A DNA stretch of 64,000 bases, taken from contig RPGQ01000015.1 in assembly GCA_004193595.1 (NCBI GenBank), positions 62,001-126,000 of the forward strand, in the 5' to 3' direction. Under the pieces are notes generated by a model that was not told where the DNA came from, searched no databases, and saw nothing but the letters and a program-made list of their open reading frames with translations. Positions 42,124-50,815 of this stretch are shown here, piece after piece; within the stretch, counting starts at the first letter, position 1, and each line of letters begins with the position of its first letter. Origin of the DNA: Desulfobacteraceae bacterium Eth-SRB2 (lineage in GTDB: Bacteria; Desulfobacterota; Desulfobacteria; Desulfobacterales; UBA11574). The position numbers and the translations under genes were made by a program.

Positions 42124-43128
42124 ATGAGCATAAAAGTGGGTATAAACGGTTTCGGAAGGATAGGACGCCTGGTTTTCAGGGCTTTGATCGACCATGCTGA
42201 ACTGGAAACCGTCGGGATTAATGATCTCATGGATTCAGCCACAATGGCTCATCTTCTTAAATATGATTCCGTTCACGGCAAGCTTGATTTGGAAGTAACC
42301 GGCAAAGACGGTTCCATTGAAGTCGGCGGGAAATCCATTACCGTTACCTCCATTAAAGATCCGGATAGCCTTGAATGGAAAAACCTGGGCGTTGACATTG
42401 TTGCAGAATGCACCGGCCTTTTCAGAGACCATGAAAGCGCATCAAAACATCTTTCCGCCGGTGCACGAAAAGTCATAATATCCGCGCCTGCCCAAGAACC
42501 CGATGTTACCATCGTCATGGGGGTCAACTCAAACCAGTATGACCCCAGAAATCACCACATCATATCAAATGCATCCTGTACCACCAACTGTCTTGCACCC
42601 ATAGCCAAGGTACTCCTTGAAAACTTCGGAATCAGGAGTGGCCTGATGACAACCATACATTCTTACACAGGGGACCAGCGCCTCCTGGATTTTCCTCACA
42701 AAGATCTGAGAAGGGCCAGAGCGGCAGCAATGTCAATGATTCCCACGACCACAGGTGCAGCCAAGGCCGTTGCTTTGGTGCTGCCGGAGCTGTCCGGAAA
42801 GTTAAACGGGCTCGCCATTCGCGTCCCCACACCCAATGTATCTATTGTCGATTTTGTTGCAACTTTGGAAAAGTCAGGTATCACGGTCACGGATGTAAAC
42901 GCCGCCCTTAAAGAGGCTTCAGAAAAATCCCTTGCCGGCATTCTTGGATATAGCGATCTTCCACTGGTATCTGCTGATTATAATGGATCACCATTATCAT
43001 CTATTGTCGATGGGATGACCACCTACACCGTCGGCGACATGGTCAAAGTGCTGTCCTGGTACGATAATGAAACCGGATATTCAAACAGGATGGTTGATCT
43101 TGCAGCCATGATCGCTTCACAGTTATAG
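42124..43128 (+). CDS. gap: Glyceraldehyde-3-phosphate dehydrogenase
   Basis: KVGINGFGRIGRLVFRA; ISNASCTTNCLAPIAKVL; SWYDNETGYSNRMVDL. Confidence 0.97.
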   Translation: MSIKVGINGFGRIGRLVFRALIDHAELETVGINDLMDSATMAHLLKYDSVHGKLDLEVTGKDGSIEVGGKSITVTSIKDPDSLEWKNLGVDIVAECTGLFRDHESASKHLSAGARKVIISAPAQEPDVTIVMGVNSNQYDPRNHHIISNASCTTNCLAPIAKVLLENFGIRSGLMTTIHSYTGDQRLLDFPHKDLRRARAAAMSMIPTTTGAAKAVALVLPELSGKLNGLAIRVPTPNVSIVDFVATLEKSGITVTDVNAALKEASEKSLAGILGYSDLPLVSADYNGSPLSSIVDGMTTYTVGDMVKVLSWYDNETGYSNRMVDLAAMIASQL

Positions 43129-43235
43129 GTACAAATTGAAGATTTTCTATTGAAAATTGAAAATTAATAACGGCGTTCGACCCTTAAATAGTCAATCTTC
43201 AATATTCAATTTTCAATCTCAAAGGGGATGAATAG

Positions 43236-43997
43236 ATGAATAACCGCACACCACTTATCGCCGGAAACTGGAAAATGTTTAAAACCGGTATCGAGGCTGT
43301 TAAAACTGCCGCAAGGCTTGTAAAACTCGTGGCCGGAACCACGGATATCGACGTGATGATTGCGCCACCGTTTACAGCACTCGCACCGGTATCTGACATT
43401 GTCAGAGGGAGCTGTGTTTCGCTGGGCGCACAAAATCTATTTTGGGAAGCCCAAGGAGCCTTTACCGGCGAAATATCACCTGTCATGTTGGTATCGGCAG
43501 GATGCAAATATGTTATTATCGGCCATTCCGAACGTCGCCAATATTTCAACGAAACCGACGAGACCGTCAATAAAAGAATGCAGGCCGCCGTTAATAATGA
43601 TCTAATACCGGTGATGTGCGTTGGAGAATCCGAAAAAGAACGGGAATCAAAAGATACGTTTTCCATACTTGACAAACAGGTAAAAAAGGGGTTAGAGGGA
43701 TTTTCTTCGGATGATTTGGAAAGGCTGGTTATCGCATATGAACCGGTCTGGGCTATCGGAACCGGCAAAACCGCGACTTCCCATCAGGCTCAGGAGGTTC
43801 ATCAGTTTTTACGCTCTGTGCTTGAAAAAAATTTCGGGAATATGCTTGCCAAATCTATTAGAATACTGTATGGGGGCAGTGTTAAACCGAACAATATCGC
43901 AGAACTCATGACAATGCCTGATGTTGATGGAGCCCTTGTGGGCGGCGCAAGCCTCGATCCTGAGATATTCAGCAAAATCGTTCAGTTTAAAAAATAA
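43236..43997 (+). CDS. tpiA: Triosephosphate isomerase
   Basis: LIAGNWKMFKT; YVIIGHSERRQYF; VIAYEPVWAIGTGKTA; ILYGGSVKPNN; GALVGGASLD. Confidence 0.97.
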   Translation: MNNRTPLIAGNWKMFKTGIEAVKTAARLVKLVAGTTDIDVMIAPPFTALAPVSDIVRGSCVSLGAQNLFWEAQGAFTGEISPVMLVSAGCKYVIIGHSERRQYFNETDETVNKRMQAAVNNDLIPVMCVGESEKERESKDTFSILDKQVKKGLEGFSSDDLERLVIAYEPVWAIGTGKTATSHQAQEVHQFLRSVLEKNFGNMLAKSIRILYGGSVKPNNIAELMTMPDVDGALVGGASLDPEIFSKIVQFKK

Positions 43998-43999
43998 TT

Positions 44000-44359
44000 A
44001 TGACAATATTTCTAATAATAATTCATGCAATCGTCTGTATTGCCCTTATTTTGATCGTCCTTTTGCAGACCGGAAAAGGTGCTGACATGGGCGCTGCCTT
44101 TGGAGGAGGCGCAAGTCAAACTCTTTTCGGGAGCACAGGCAGCTCAACGTTTTTGGGCAAAATGACAACCGTAGCGGCTGTCGTTTTTATGATAACTTCT
44201 CTGGGGCTGGCTTATATGTCCGGTCATAAGATGAAAAATTCAATTATGACGGACCCAAAAGCGCCCATAGAGCAGAAGGCTGCACCGGCGGAGCCTGAAA
44301 AAAGCGCTCCATCTGAGCCGGAAACCACACCGCCTGCAAAACCTGCTCAGGCCCAATAA
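44000..44359 (+). CDS. secG: Preprotein translocase subunit SecG
   Basis: LILIVLLQTGKGADMGAAFGGGASQTLFGSTGSSTFLGKMT. Confidence 0.93.
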   Translation: MTIFLIIIHAIVCIALILIVLLQTGKGADMGAAFGGGASQTLFGSTGSSTFLGKMTTVAAVVFMITSLGLAYMSGHKMKNSIMTDPKAPIEQKAAPAEPEKSAPSEPETTPPAKPAQAQ

Positions 44360-44437
44360 GCTTTCAATAGCATTATTTTGCCAAACAGCTTTAAGCGGAT
44401 AAATACATGGCGGGTTTAGTTGACAATATTCAAATGT

Positions 44438-44523
44438 GCCGAAGTGGTGGAATTTGGTAGACACGCTATCTTGAGGGGGTAGTGGGTAACCCCGTGCCGG
44501 TTCAAGTCCGGCCTTCGGCACCA
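44438..44523 (+). tRNA. tRNA-Leu (anticodon GAG)
   Basis: 86 nt: acceptor GCCGAAG/CTTCGGC, discriminator A plus encoded CCA, CTATC-TTGAGGG-GGTAG anticodon arm, long variable arm, GGTTCAAGTCC T-loop. Confidence 0.95.
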
Positions 44524-45690
44524 TCACAAAGAATTGGCTGCAATCTTAACAGGTTGCGGCTTTTCTGTTTCTGTAGGGTGCGTATGGGGTGCGTTTGGGT
44601 GCTGAGAGTCTAACAGGTTGACATGCCTGTTCTCATCGGTGCTTATCCATGATCCGTAAACGTCACAAGTGATGCTGATGGAACTATGCCCTGCCTGTTG
44701 ACTGACATAATACGGCGACACTCCGGCGCTGAGAAGATGCGTACAAAAGGCATGCCTAAGCCCATGCAACTTGATTTTCTTAACTTTTGCCTTTTTTAAA
44801 ATACGGAAATATTCACGCCGTATAAAGTTTTGCTCCATGATCTTTCCGTTATTCTGATGCACAAGCTCTGACACTTCCTTGAATCGGCCTTTCAGTTGTG
44901 ATTTTAATACATCCATAAACTGATCTGACATTTCCACTTTTCGGCTTTTACCGTTCTTTGGCCGGGTAAATCGGCCCCGCCTGTAGGATCTTCTTATCCA
45001 GATGAACCCGTTTTCAAGGTCAACGTCTCCCCACTTTAAAGCCAAAAGCTCCCCTAACCTCATACCGGTTCGTGACGCCATAAGGAAAAATGAATAATAC
45101 TGTGGAAAGTCTGATTTACAGGTATCAAGAAACTGATCAAGCTCCTATGTTGTGAAAACATCTTTTTCCGAAACGGTCTTCTTTTTGGCACCGTTCTTAG
45201 GAAACAGTCTTTTTGTAATACCGGAAGTCGGATTTGTTTTGATTATTTCCTCATCAAGCGCATAGTTCAACACCCCGGATATAACATCCTTGATCAACAA
45301 AACTCTTTTTTGGGATAGACCGCCGCTGAATTTTGACAGCAAAAGATCCCGAATGTCTCCCCTGGTAATTGAGTCAATCTTTTCCTTTTTAAATGCCGGC
45401 AACACATGACTACGCAAAACACTCTCGTATTCATCAAAAGTTGATTCTCTGAGATTAATCTTAACATAACCCTCAAGCCACTTTTCAGAATATTCTTTAA
45501 AAATGGGGACCGGCTTTTTTTCTTCAAAACCAAACTCCCCGAGCTGAAGCTTTGCCTCGATCTTACTGGCCACTTCTTGTGCTGCCTTTTTAGATCCTAC
45601 CTTTCTGGATGTTCTTTGCCCGTTATGGGTTACGAATACCCACCATGGCTTCCCCTTACCTTTAGTTTTCTGTCTGACTTTGACACCCAT
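44524..45690 (-). pseudogene. int: Tyrosine recombinase/phage integrase interrupted by one in-frame TAG
   Basis: MGVKVRQKTKGKGKPWWVFV...VSEKDVFTT[TAG]ELDQFLDTC...SRTGMRLGELLALKWGD...LHGLRHAFCTHLL...GHSSISITCDVYGSW; both pieces in the same frame, stop at 45145-45147. Confidence 0.9.
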
Positions 45691-45826
45691 AGTTCCCCTT
45701 CAACTTTCCCCTATTGTATTTAACCCAGGAAGCCGGATAGGATTTCCGGTTTTCGCTGATCAGGCTATCCTGGGCTTTGGTTAATATTCAACGCGCATTC
45801 CCCGAGATCGTCGATTGTAGTGCCTC

Positions 45827-46663
45827 TCAGCGCTTAGTCCGTTTAAAATGCCTCATAGCTGCTCTCAACCTCTTCTCCATTTCAACACGATGGTTCAAAG
45901 AAACAGCATGGTGAGTGATATACCAGGTTAAGATGTTGAAAAATATCCAGAGATTTATAATCGGAAATCCATTATCGGTATAACCTTCTACTTTACGGGC
46001 CGTCCGCTCTTTAATTTCCTTTTTAGCCTTCTTGCCGAATTTCATGGTTCTCATAACATTGGAATAGCTTTTTTCAGTCAGCTTAAGCTCAGTCCATCTT
46101 TTCCATTGATTTGTTTGCAAATTGAACCGATTTAATGCAGTGGATACCTGCTTTTTGATGTCCATCTGTTCAAAATCGAAAACATGCCGTTTCCTGAAAT
46201 GAAGGTACTTCTCACCGACAACCAAGCCATTGGCACAAACAAATCTAAATGCTCCGATAAGTACGATAAAGGGCCATGTGATGTCATAGCTGTTGAACAA
46301 ATGGAGTTCAGGGTTAACCTTATCGCCCTTTTTTATTTCAACAGATTTTTTATAAAAGCGATAAGTTCTGCACATTCTACCGCCATCGTTATAAAACTCC
46401 GTGACGGTTTTATATTTGCCAAGTTCAAGATTCTCATCGATGGTGCTCTCAATCCGTTGAACCGCATCTTCATGCCGTATCAGCTTATAGTCCTTTGAGA
46501 CGATCGAGTACACTTTTCCAATTTCAGGATTTACGATCGCTTTATATTTATCTGCTCGCTGAAGATTTATTTCACCCCAAGAAACTGGAACCTCGCTCAC
46601 TTGTGGAAAGGGTGCTGCTGCTAAGATGCTTTTTTCTTGATCGTCAAAAAGTTCCATCTGCAT
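45827..46663 (-). CDS. DUF932-like phage/plasmid protein
   Basis: YSIVSKDYKLIRHEDAVQRIESTID; FVCANGLVVGEKYLHFRKRH. Confidence 0.7.
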   Translation of the reverse strand: MQMELFDDQEKSILAAAPFPQVSEVPVSWGEINLQRADKYKAIVNPEIGKVYSIVSKDYKLIRHEDAVQRIESTIDENLELGKYKTVTEFYNDGGRMCRTYRFYKKSVEIKKGDKVNPELHLFNSYDITWPFIVLIGAFRFVCANGLVVGEKYLHFRKRHVFDFEQMDIKKQVSTALNRFNLQTNQWKRWTELKLTEKSYSNVMRTMKFGKKAKKEIKERTARKVEGYTDNGFPIINLWIFFNILTWYITHHAVSLNHRVEMEKRLRAAMRHFKRTKR

Positions 46664-46696
46664 TTTATCCCCCTTTCAGATCCCATAAAAAACAAA

Positions 46697-46771
46697 AGCG
46701 CTTGAAGGTTTTCCCCGGCCCACAGTAATAAGCCGCCTATAACGTCACCGTTACAGGTTCCTTCAAGCGCT
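46697..46771. promoter_or_regulatory. Inverted repeat in divergent regulatory region between DUF932 gene and RHH gene
   Basis: Perfect 12-bp AGCGCTTGAAGG (46697-46708) / CCTTCAAGCGCT (46760-46771), with inner TAACG-TCAC-CGTTA. Confidence 0.55.
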
Positions 46772-46899
46772 ATGTTTAATTTAGTTTTCATTTTACTGTG
46801 GTTTTGGCTATATAATACTACATATACATATATATATCATTATAGCAAAAGTCAAGCTTTTTTATTGCAATATATCTTTATGTATTTTATTAAAGCTAC

Positions 46900-47052
46900 A
46901 TGAACAAAAAACAGGTTACATTTCGCATTGACCCGGCCATTATAAAGAAAATAAAATTTCTTGCCGTTGAACAAGATAGATCACTTACCGACCTTTTTTT
47001 AGAAGCAATTCAAGACCTTCTCAAAAAGTACGGGAAAAAGGGCAAGAGATAA
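46900..47052 (+). CDS. Small ribbon-helix-helix-like regulator (50 aa; below the ORF track cutoff)
   Basis: MNKKQVTFRIDPAIIKKIKFLAVEQDRSLTDLFLEAIQDLLKKYGKKGKR, read directly from the sequence. Confidence 0.72.
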   Translation: MNKKQVTFRIDPAIIKKIKFLAVEQDRSLTDLFLEAIQDLLKKYGKKGKR

Positions 47053-47065
47053 GGGCCCCCTTTAT

Positions 47066-47377
47066 ATGACAGAACCTGAAGAAATCACCCTTGGGGACCG
47101 GATAAAATTCGTACGTGGCTCACTTTCAAAAGTCGAATTTGCCAGAGCATTAGGCATTAACAGAAATACACTTCGGCGATGGGAAACCAATAAACTCTTA
47201 CCAAATTTTGAAAGACTTCAGAAAATCCACAAAACATTTAAGGTAAATATTAACTGGCTTCTGTCAGGCGAGGGCAAACCTTATCTCAAACGATTAAAGC
47301 ATCCACCAGATATTGAAAACAGGATTATCAAATTAGAGTCCAGAATAACGGCTTTGGAAAAGAAGGCCAAAAAATAA
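47066..47377 (+). CDS. Helix-turn-helix (Cro/CI-like) transcriptional regulator
   Basis: LGDRIKFVRGSLSKVEFARALGINRNTLRRWETNKLLPNFERLQKI. Confidence 0.85.
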   Translation: MTEPEEITLGDRIKFVRGSLSKVEFARALGINRNTLRRWETNKLLPNFERLQKIHKTFKVNINWLLSGEGKPYLKRLKHPPDIENRIIKLESRITALEKKAKK

Positions 47378-47641
47378 GCTTTAACCGAAAGATTGCCATG
47401 ACCTGAATATCAATATTTAATTCTTACAAAAGAATTGCATGATATCTGTAAGAAGATAGAATTTTGAATACTAGCAAGAAATATCAGGTTTTGAAAAGCC
47501 TGGTTTTTACGGGACACTCTCAATATATCACAACTTGACACCTTCTAAACAAATGGCAATATTCTCAATATAAATGCAGATTAGGTTGGATGCGTTTTGT
47601 AGGATAGCCACATATACCAGTGTGCGTTAGAAGGGACCTCA

Positions 47642-48598
47642 GTGTTTGAACCGAAAAAAACGACGTATGAAATAAACAAATCAAGGGCAATTCCCTCAGT
47701 TTCCTCATCAACTATGCAGAGTCATATTTGGATGATTGTCTTCTCACTAATTATCGCTGGCTCATTTCTTGTATCAGCATCCATTACTATCGGCATTGAT
47801 TCAACTGTATTGACCTTCTGGCGGTTCCTTACCGCGACGACAATTTTTGCACTGATGCTTCCCTTTGTAAATGGTTTCCAATTGCCTGGCTGGCGGGATT
47901 TGGGGCGATACAGCATTGTCGGCGGCAGCTATGGTTTGTTTTTCATATTGATGTTCCAGGCATTAAAAGACACCACCCCTCTGAACACCAGCACCATTTA
48001 CACAATCTTGCCACTATTGACAATGTTGCTGGGGCGTCTGTTAGGTGAAGCGTTACACGTTCGTCAAATGGGAATCCTGGCACTATCTATGGTGGCTACG
48101 ATTTGGGTGATCTTTCGTGGCGATTGGCATCAAATGATAGGTTTGCAGTTTTCTCAGGGAGATATAATTTTTTTTATAGGGACTGGCTGTCTGGCGGTCT
48201 ATATGCAATCTATGAAAAGGCTTCAGCGAAATGAATCCAAGATCTACTTCACCTTTTACAGCCTGCTGATAGCCACAGTGGCGTTGTTAGTCACCGTATT
48301 AGTGCGGACCGAGGCCCTGATTTTTCCCAGTATCCGTGTGTGGCTTGGGATTTTCTATTTGGCAGGTCCTTCAACGGCCGGCACTTTCTGGATTTTACAA
48401 TATACTGCACCCCGATTGGGTCCCAACCGCGTTGTGGCCTACACTTTTCTGACGCCTTCGGCTGTGGCGGGTCTGGAATGGGGATTGGGACTTTCGTCCC
48501 CCGAATGGTCATTGTTACCGGGTATTGGACTAACCCTGGCAGCCGTATGGTTACTTCAACTAGACGTAGTAACAAAAGACCGGCTTGAAAAGTTGTGA
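47642..48598 (+). CDS. EamA/DMT-superfamily transporter (GTG start or later ATG)
   Basis: Ten hydrophobic segments, WRFLTATTIFALMLP, TPLNTSTIYTILPLLTMLLGRLLGE. Confidence 0.83.
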   Translation: MFEPKKTTYEINKSRAIPSVSSSTMQSHIWMIVFSLIIAGSFLVSASITIGIDSTVLTFWRFLTATTIFALMLPFVNGFQLPGWRDLGRYSIVGGSYGLFFILMFQALKDTTPLNTSTIYTILPLLTMLLGRLLGEALHVRQMGILALSMVATIWVIFRGDWHQMIGLQFSQGDIIFFIGTGCLAVYMQSMKRLQRNESKIYFTFYSLLIATVALLVTVLVRTEALIFPSIRVWLGIFYLAGPSTAGTFWILQYTAPRLGPNRVVAYTFLTPSAVAGLEWGLGLSSPEWSLLPGIGLTLAAVWLLQLDVVTKDRLEKL

Positions 48599-49039
48599 TA
48601 TTTTGGATATCTGTAATCAAGCTCAGCTTGTGGTAATCTCAATCTTTCTGCCTATAAATGGGTTCAGAGTTTGTGATATCGAAATCCGTGCGTCTTTTGG
48701 CTGATTTTTTTGCATTTTTGTAAAAAATACGATATATGCAATTTAAGTCGAGTTGCTTTGACCTGTGCTTTTGGCAAGTTATGTTGTTAGTTTAATTATG
48801 TTGTGAGAATTTAATTCTCTTCATATAGTTCTTCTTATCTTATTCTTAATAAAAATTAAAAAATTGTAATAGTTTTTGTGTAATCTACCCCACAATTACA
48901 TAGTTTTTCCTTTTAATTTTCAGACCTATTTTTCACCTAATTTGCATAACCATTTGAGAACACTATATAACTCCAAACCCATCTAAATTTGCATGATTTT
49001 TGCATATAAGGTATATTAATTTAATTTTGTGTTTATCTG

Positions 49040-49115
49040 TCCCAAAAAAAGCCAAACCCCGAGAAATCGGGTGGCGCAAAGTTACGGGTCCAGGTTTAAC
49101 AGGCCGGTTTTCATC
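49040..49115 (+). promoter_or_regulatory. GEMM-like cyclic dinucleotide riboswitch candidate in leader of PEP-CTERM gene
   Basis: GCCAAACC-CCGAGAAATCGG-GTGGCGCAAAGTTACGGGTCC...AACAGGCCGGTT resembles the GEMM-I core (CAAACC, GNRA-type hairpin, CGCAAAG, CGGG, GCCGG). Confidence 0.68.
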
Positions 49116-49164
49116 AAAATGAAAGGTCGTTTGGATTTTTTTTAGTTTAGAAGGAGCAAATTCA

Positions 49165-49563
49165 ATGAAGAAATTATTAGGATTCTTTTGTGTGATATTG
49201 TTGTTTTTTGTTGTAGACGTATCCGCAGGAACAATTGATTTTACAGATTTGAATTACAGTGAGTATAGTTTTGAAGCAAATGGACACGGAGGCGGTTTTA
49301 CTGGTGGTGGACCGCCATTCGGTGGTGGACCGCCAAACTTTATCGGAGGTGGTGGACCGCCATTCGGTGGTGGACCGCCAAACTTTATCGGAGGTGGTGG
49401 ACCGCCATTCGGTGGTGGACCGCCAAACTTTATCGGAGGTGGTGGACCGCCATTCGGTGGTGGTGGACATGGAACTCACGCACCCGAACCAGCCACCATA
49501 TTCCTATTAGGTTCTGGTTTATTTGGTCTTGCTGTTATTGGACGAAAAAGGTTTAAGAAATAG
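49165..49563 (+). CDS. PEP-CTERM sorting-signal protein with Gly/Pro-rich tandem repeats
   Basis: Signal peptide; GGGGPPFGGGPPNFI repeats; C-terminal APEPATIFLLGSGLFGLAVIGRKRFKK. Confidence 0.9.
   Translation: MKKLLGFFCVILLFFVVDVSAGTIDFTDLNYSEYSFEANGHGGGFTGGGPPFGGGPPNFIGGGGPPFGGGPPNFIGGGGPPFGGGPPNFIGGGGPPFGGGGHGTHAPEPATIFLLGSGLFGLAVIGRKRFKK
49303..49466 (+). repeat. 45-bp tandem repeat within PEP-CTERM gene (three full units plus partials)
   Basis: GGAGGTGGTGGACCGCCATTCGGTGGTGGACCGCCAAACTTTATC identical units. Confidence 0.92.
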
Positions 49564-49578
49564 TTGGGCTTGAGCTAC

Positions 49579-49722
49579 ATGTTGCCCGATAAAGGGGGAA
49601 GACGTTCAGGCGTTGAAAGGCGTCAATTCTCATATACTCAACATATTCCTGAACAAAGGTCTGGTAAAGATAGAAGAAGCGGAAACGATATAAGACTAAA
49701 ACCAAGAACATCAAAATCATAA
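49579..49722 (+). CDS. 47-aa RRSGxxRRQ/RSGKDRRSG-motif small protein
   Basis: MLPDKGGRRSGVERRQFSYTQHIPEQRSGKDRRSGNDIRLKPRTSKS read directly. Confidence 0.6.
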   Translation: MLPDKGGRRSGVERRQFSYTQHIPEQRSGKDRRSGNDIRLKPRTSKS

Positions 49723-50005
49723 AAACATTTCAACAGGCAGGGTCATTTGGCTCTGCTTTTTCTATGTCCTGAACCTGTGATTTCTGCTATTTTTATGGAA
49801 GTATCAGGGGCTTAAAATATTTGGGATATCGTTTTTCAGAAAGGGCAAATCTTCAAAAAATGGGATGATTTTGAAGACAGTGAAAAACTTCGATTAGAAA
49901 TCATACTGGAAAAAGTTGAGAAGCTAGTATTAGAATCCGAGAAAATATTGCGGAAGGTGCCTGAGAATAAATTGTAGATAGTGCTATAATTGTTTTTTAA
50001 GTTCT

Positions 50006-50665
50006 ATGCTGATAAACAGAGCCATTTTATACCAGAAAAGACCTTATATCCCTTATGTTGCTCCCTTTGCCCTTTTTGCAATCTGCATCTATGTGGAGCT
50101 ACTCTTTAATATTTCCCAACGCATTATATATCCAATAAAAACCATTTTGACTGCTGCCGCCCTTATTTACTTTTGGAATACCTACAAACAAGAAATAAAA
50201 TTCTCATTTAGCTGGCTGACCGTTATATCCGGAGTTTTTGTCTTTTTTGTATGGGTGCTCCCTGAAGGGTTGTATCCTCAGATCGGACATTCAGAGTTTA
50301 ATCCTTATGAACAAGCAAGCGGCTATGATGTATATTTTTTTATTTCATTCAGGTTGATCGGTGCCACTTTGGTTGTTCCTTTAATGGAAGAGTTATTCTG
50401 GAGATCATTTGCCCTAAGATTTGTCATAAAAACTGACTTTAAATCCTTGCCACTTGGGCAGTTTTCATGGTTCTCTTTCATCTTTATTTCTGTTCTTTTT
50501 GGATTTGAACATCACCGCTGGCTTGTAGGAATTTTAGCAGGAATGGTCTATTCAGGACTTCTCTATCGAAGTAAAAATCTATTCGATCCCATCCTTTCCC
50601 ATGCAATAACAAACTTCTTGCTGGGCATTTATGTTGTCTCAACCCATCACTGGTCTTTCTGGTGA
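50006..50665 (+). CDS. CPBP/CAAX-type intramembrane protease, resembling the PEP-CTERM-associated TIGR03008 group
   Basis: VPLMEELFWRSFALRFVI, FGFEHHRWLVGILAG, DPILSHAITNFLLGIYV; 6-8 TMs. Confidence 0.82.
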   Translation: MLINRAILYQKRPYIPYVAPFALFAICIYVELLFNISQRIIYPIKTILTAAALIYFWNTYKQEIKFSFSWLTVISGVFVFFVWVLPEGLYPQIGHSEFNPYEQASGYDVYFFISFRLIGATLVVPLMEELFWRSFALRFVIKTDFKSLPLGQFSWFSFIFISVLFGFEHHRWLVGILAGMVYSGLLYRSKNLFDPILSHAITNFLLGIYVVSTHHWSFW

Positions 50666-50719
50666 ATGATCAGACTTGTCTATTCTGCTCTCACTAGTCG
50701 CATACTTTATCTGCTTTTT

Positions 50720-50815
50720 AGTATAAGAGGCATAACACCTACCATGCTCCTTTTATGTTCTGGGCTTTTAGGCTTTGGAGTATTTGGGTTAGGGGAACGT
50801 TCGTTCAGAGCGTGC
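50720..50815 (+). pseudogene. Degenerate PEP-CTERM tail remnant
   Basis: ITPTMLLLCSGLLGFGVFGLGERSFRA resembles EPTTMLLLGSGLLGLAGFGRRKFRK; no upstream body. Confidence 0.5.

Noticed and set aside
45139-45153. Pyrrolysine readthrough of the integrase TAG
   Set aside because: Integrases are not known Pyl proteins and no pyl genes are visible in this window; a simple CAG to TAG mutation is more likely
49303-49466. Repeats at 49.3 kb as a CRISPR array
   Set aside because: Units are contiguous, in frame with a signal peptide and PEP-CTERM tail, and have no unique spacers or cas genes
49177-49510. ORFs 49177-49479 (-) and 49259-49510 (+) in other frames
   Set aside because: Repetitive shadow frames of the PEP-CTERM gene
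49824-49976. Possible small ORF ...KKWDDFEDSEKLRLEIILEKVEKLVLESEKILRKVPENKL
   Set aside because: Protein-like composition but no start codon in frame after the upstream stop; may be a remnant
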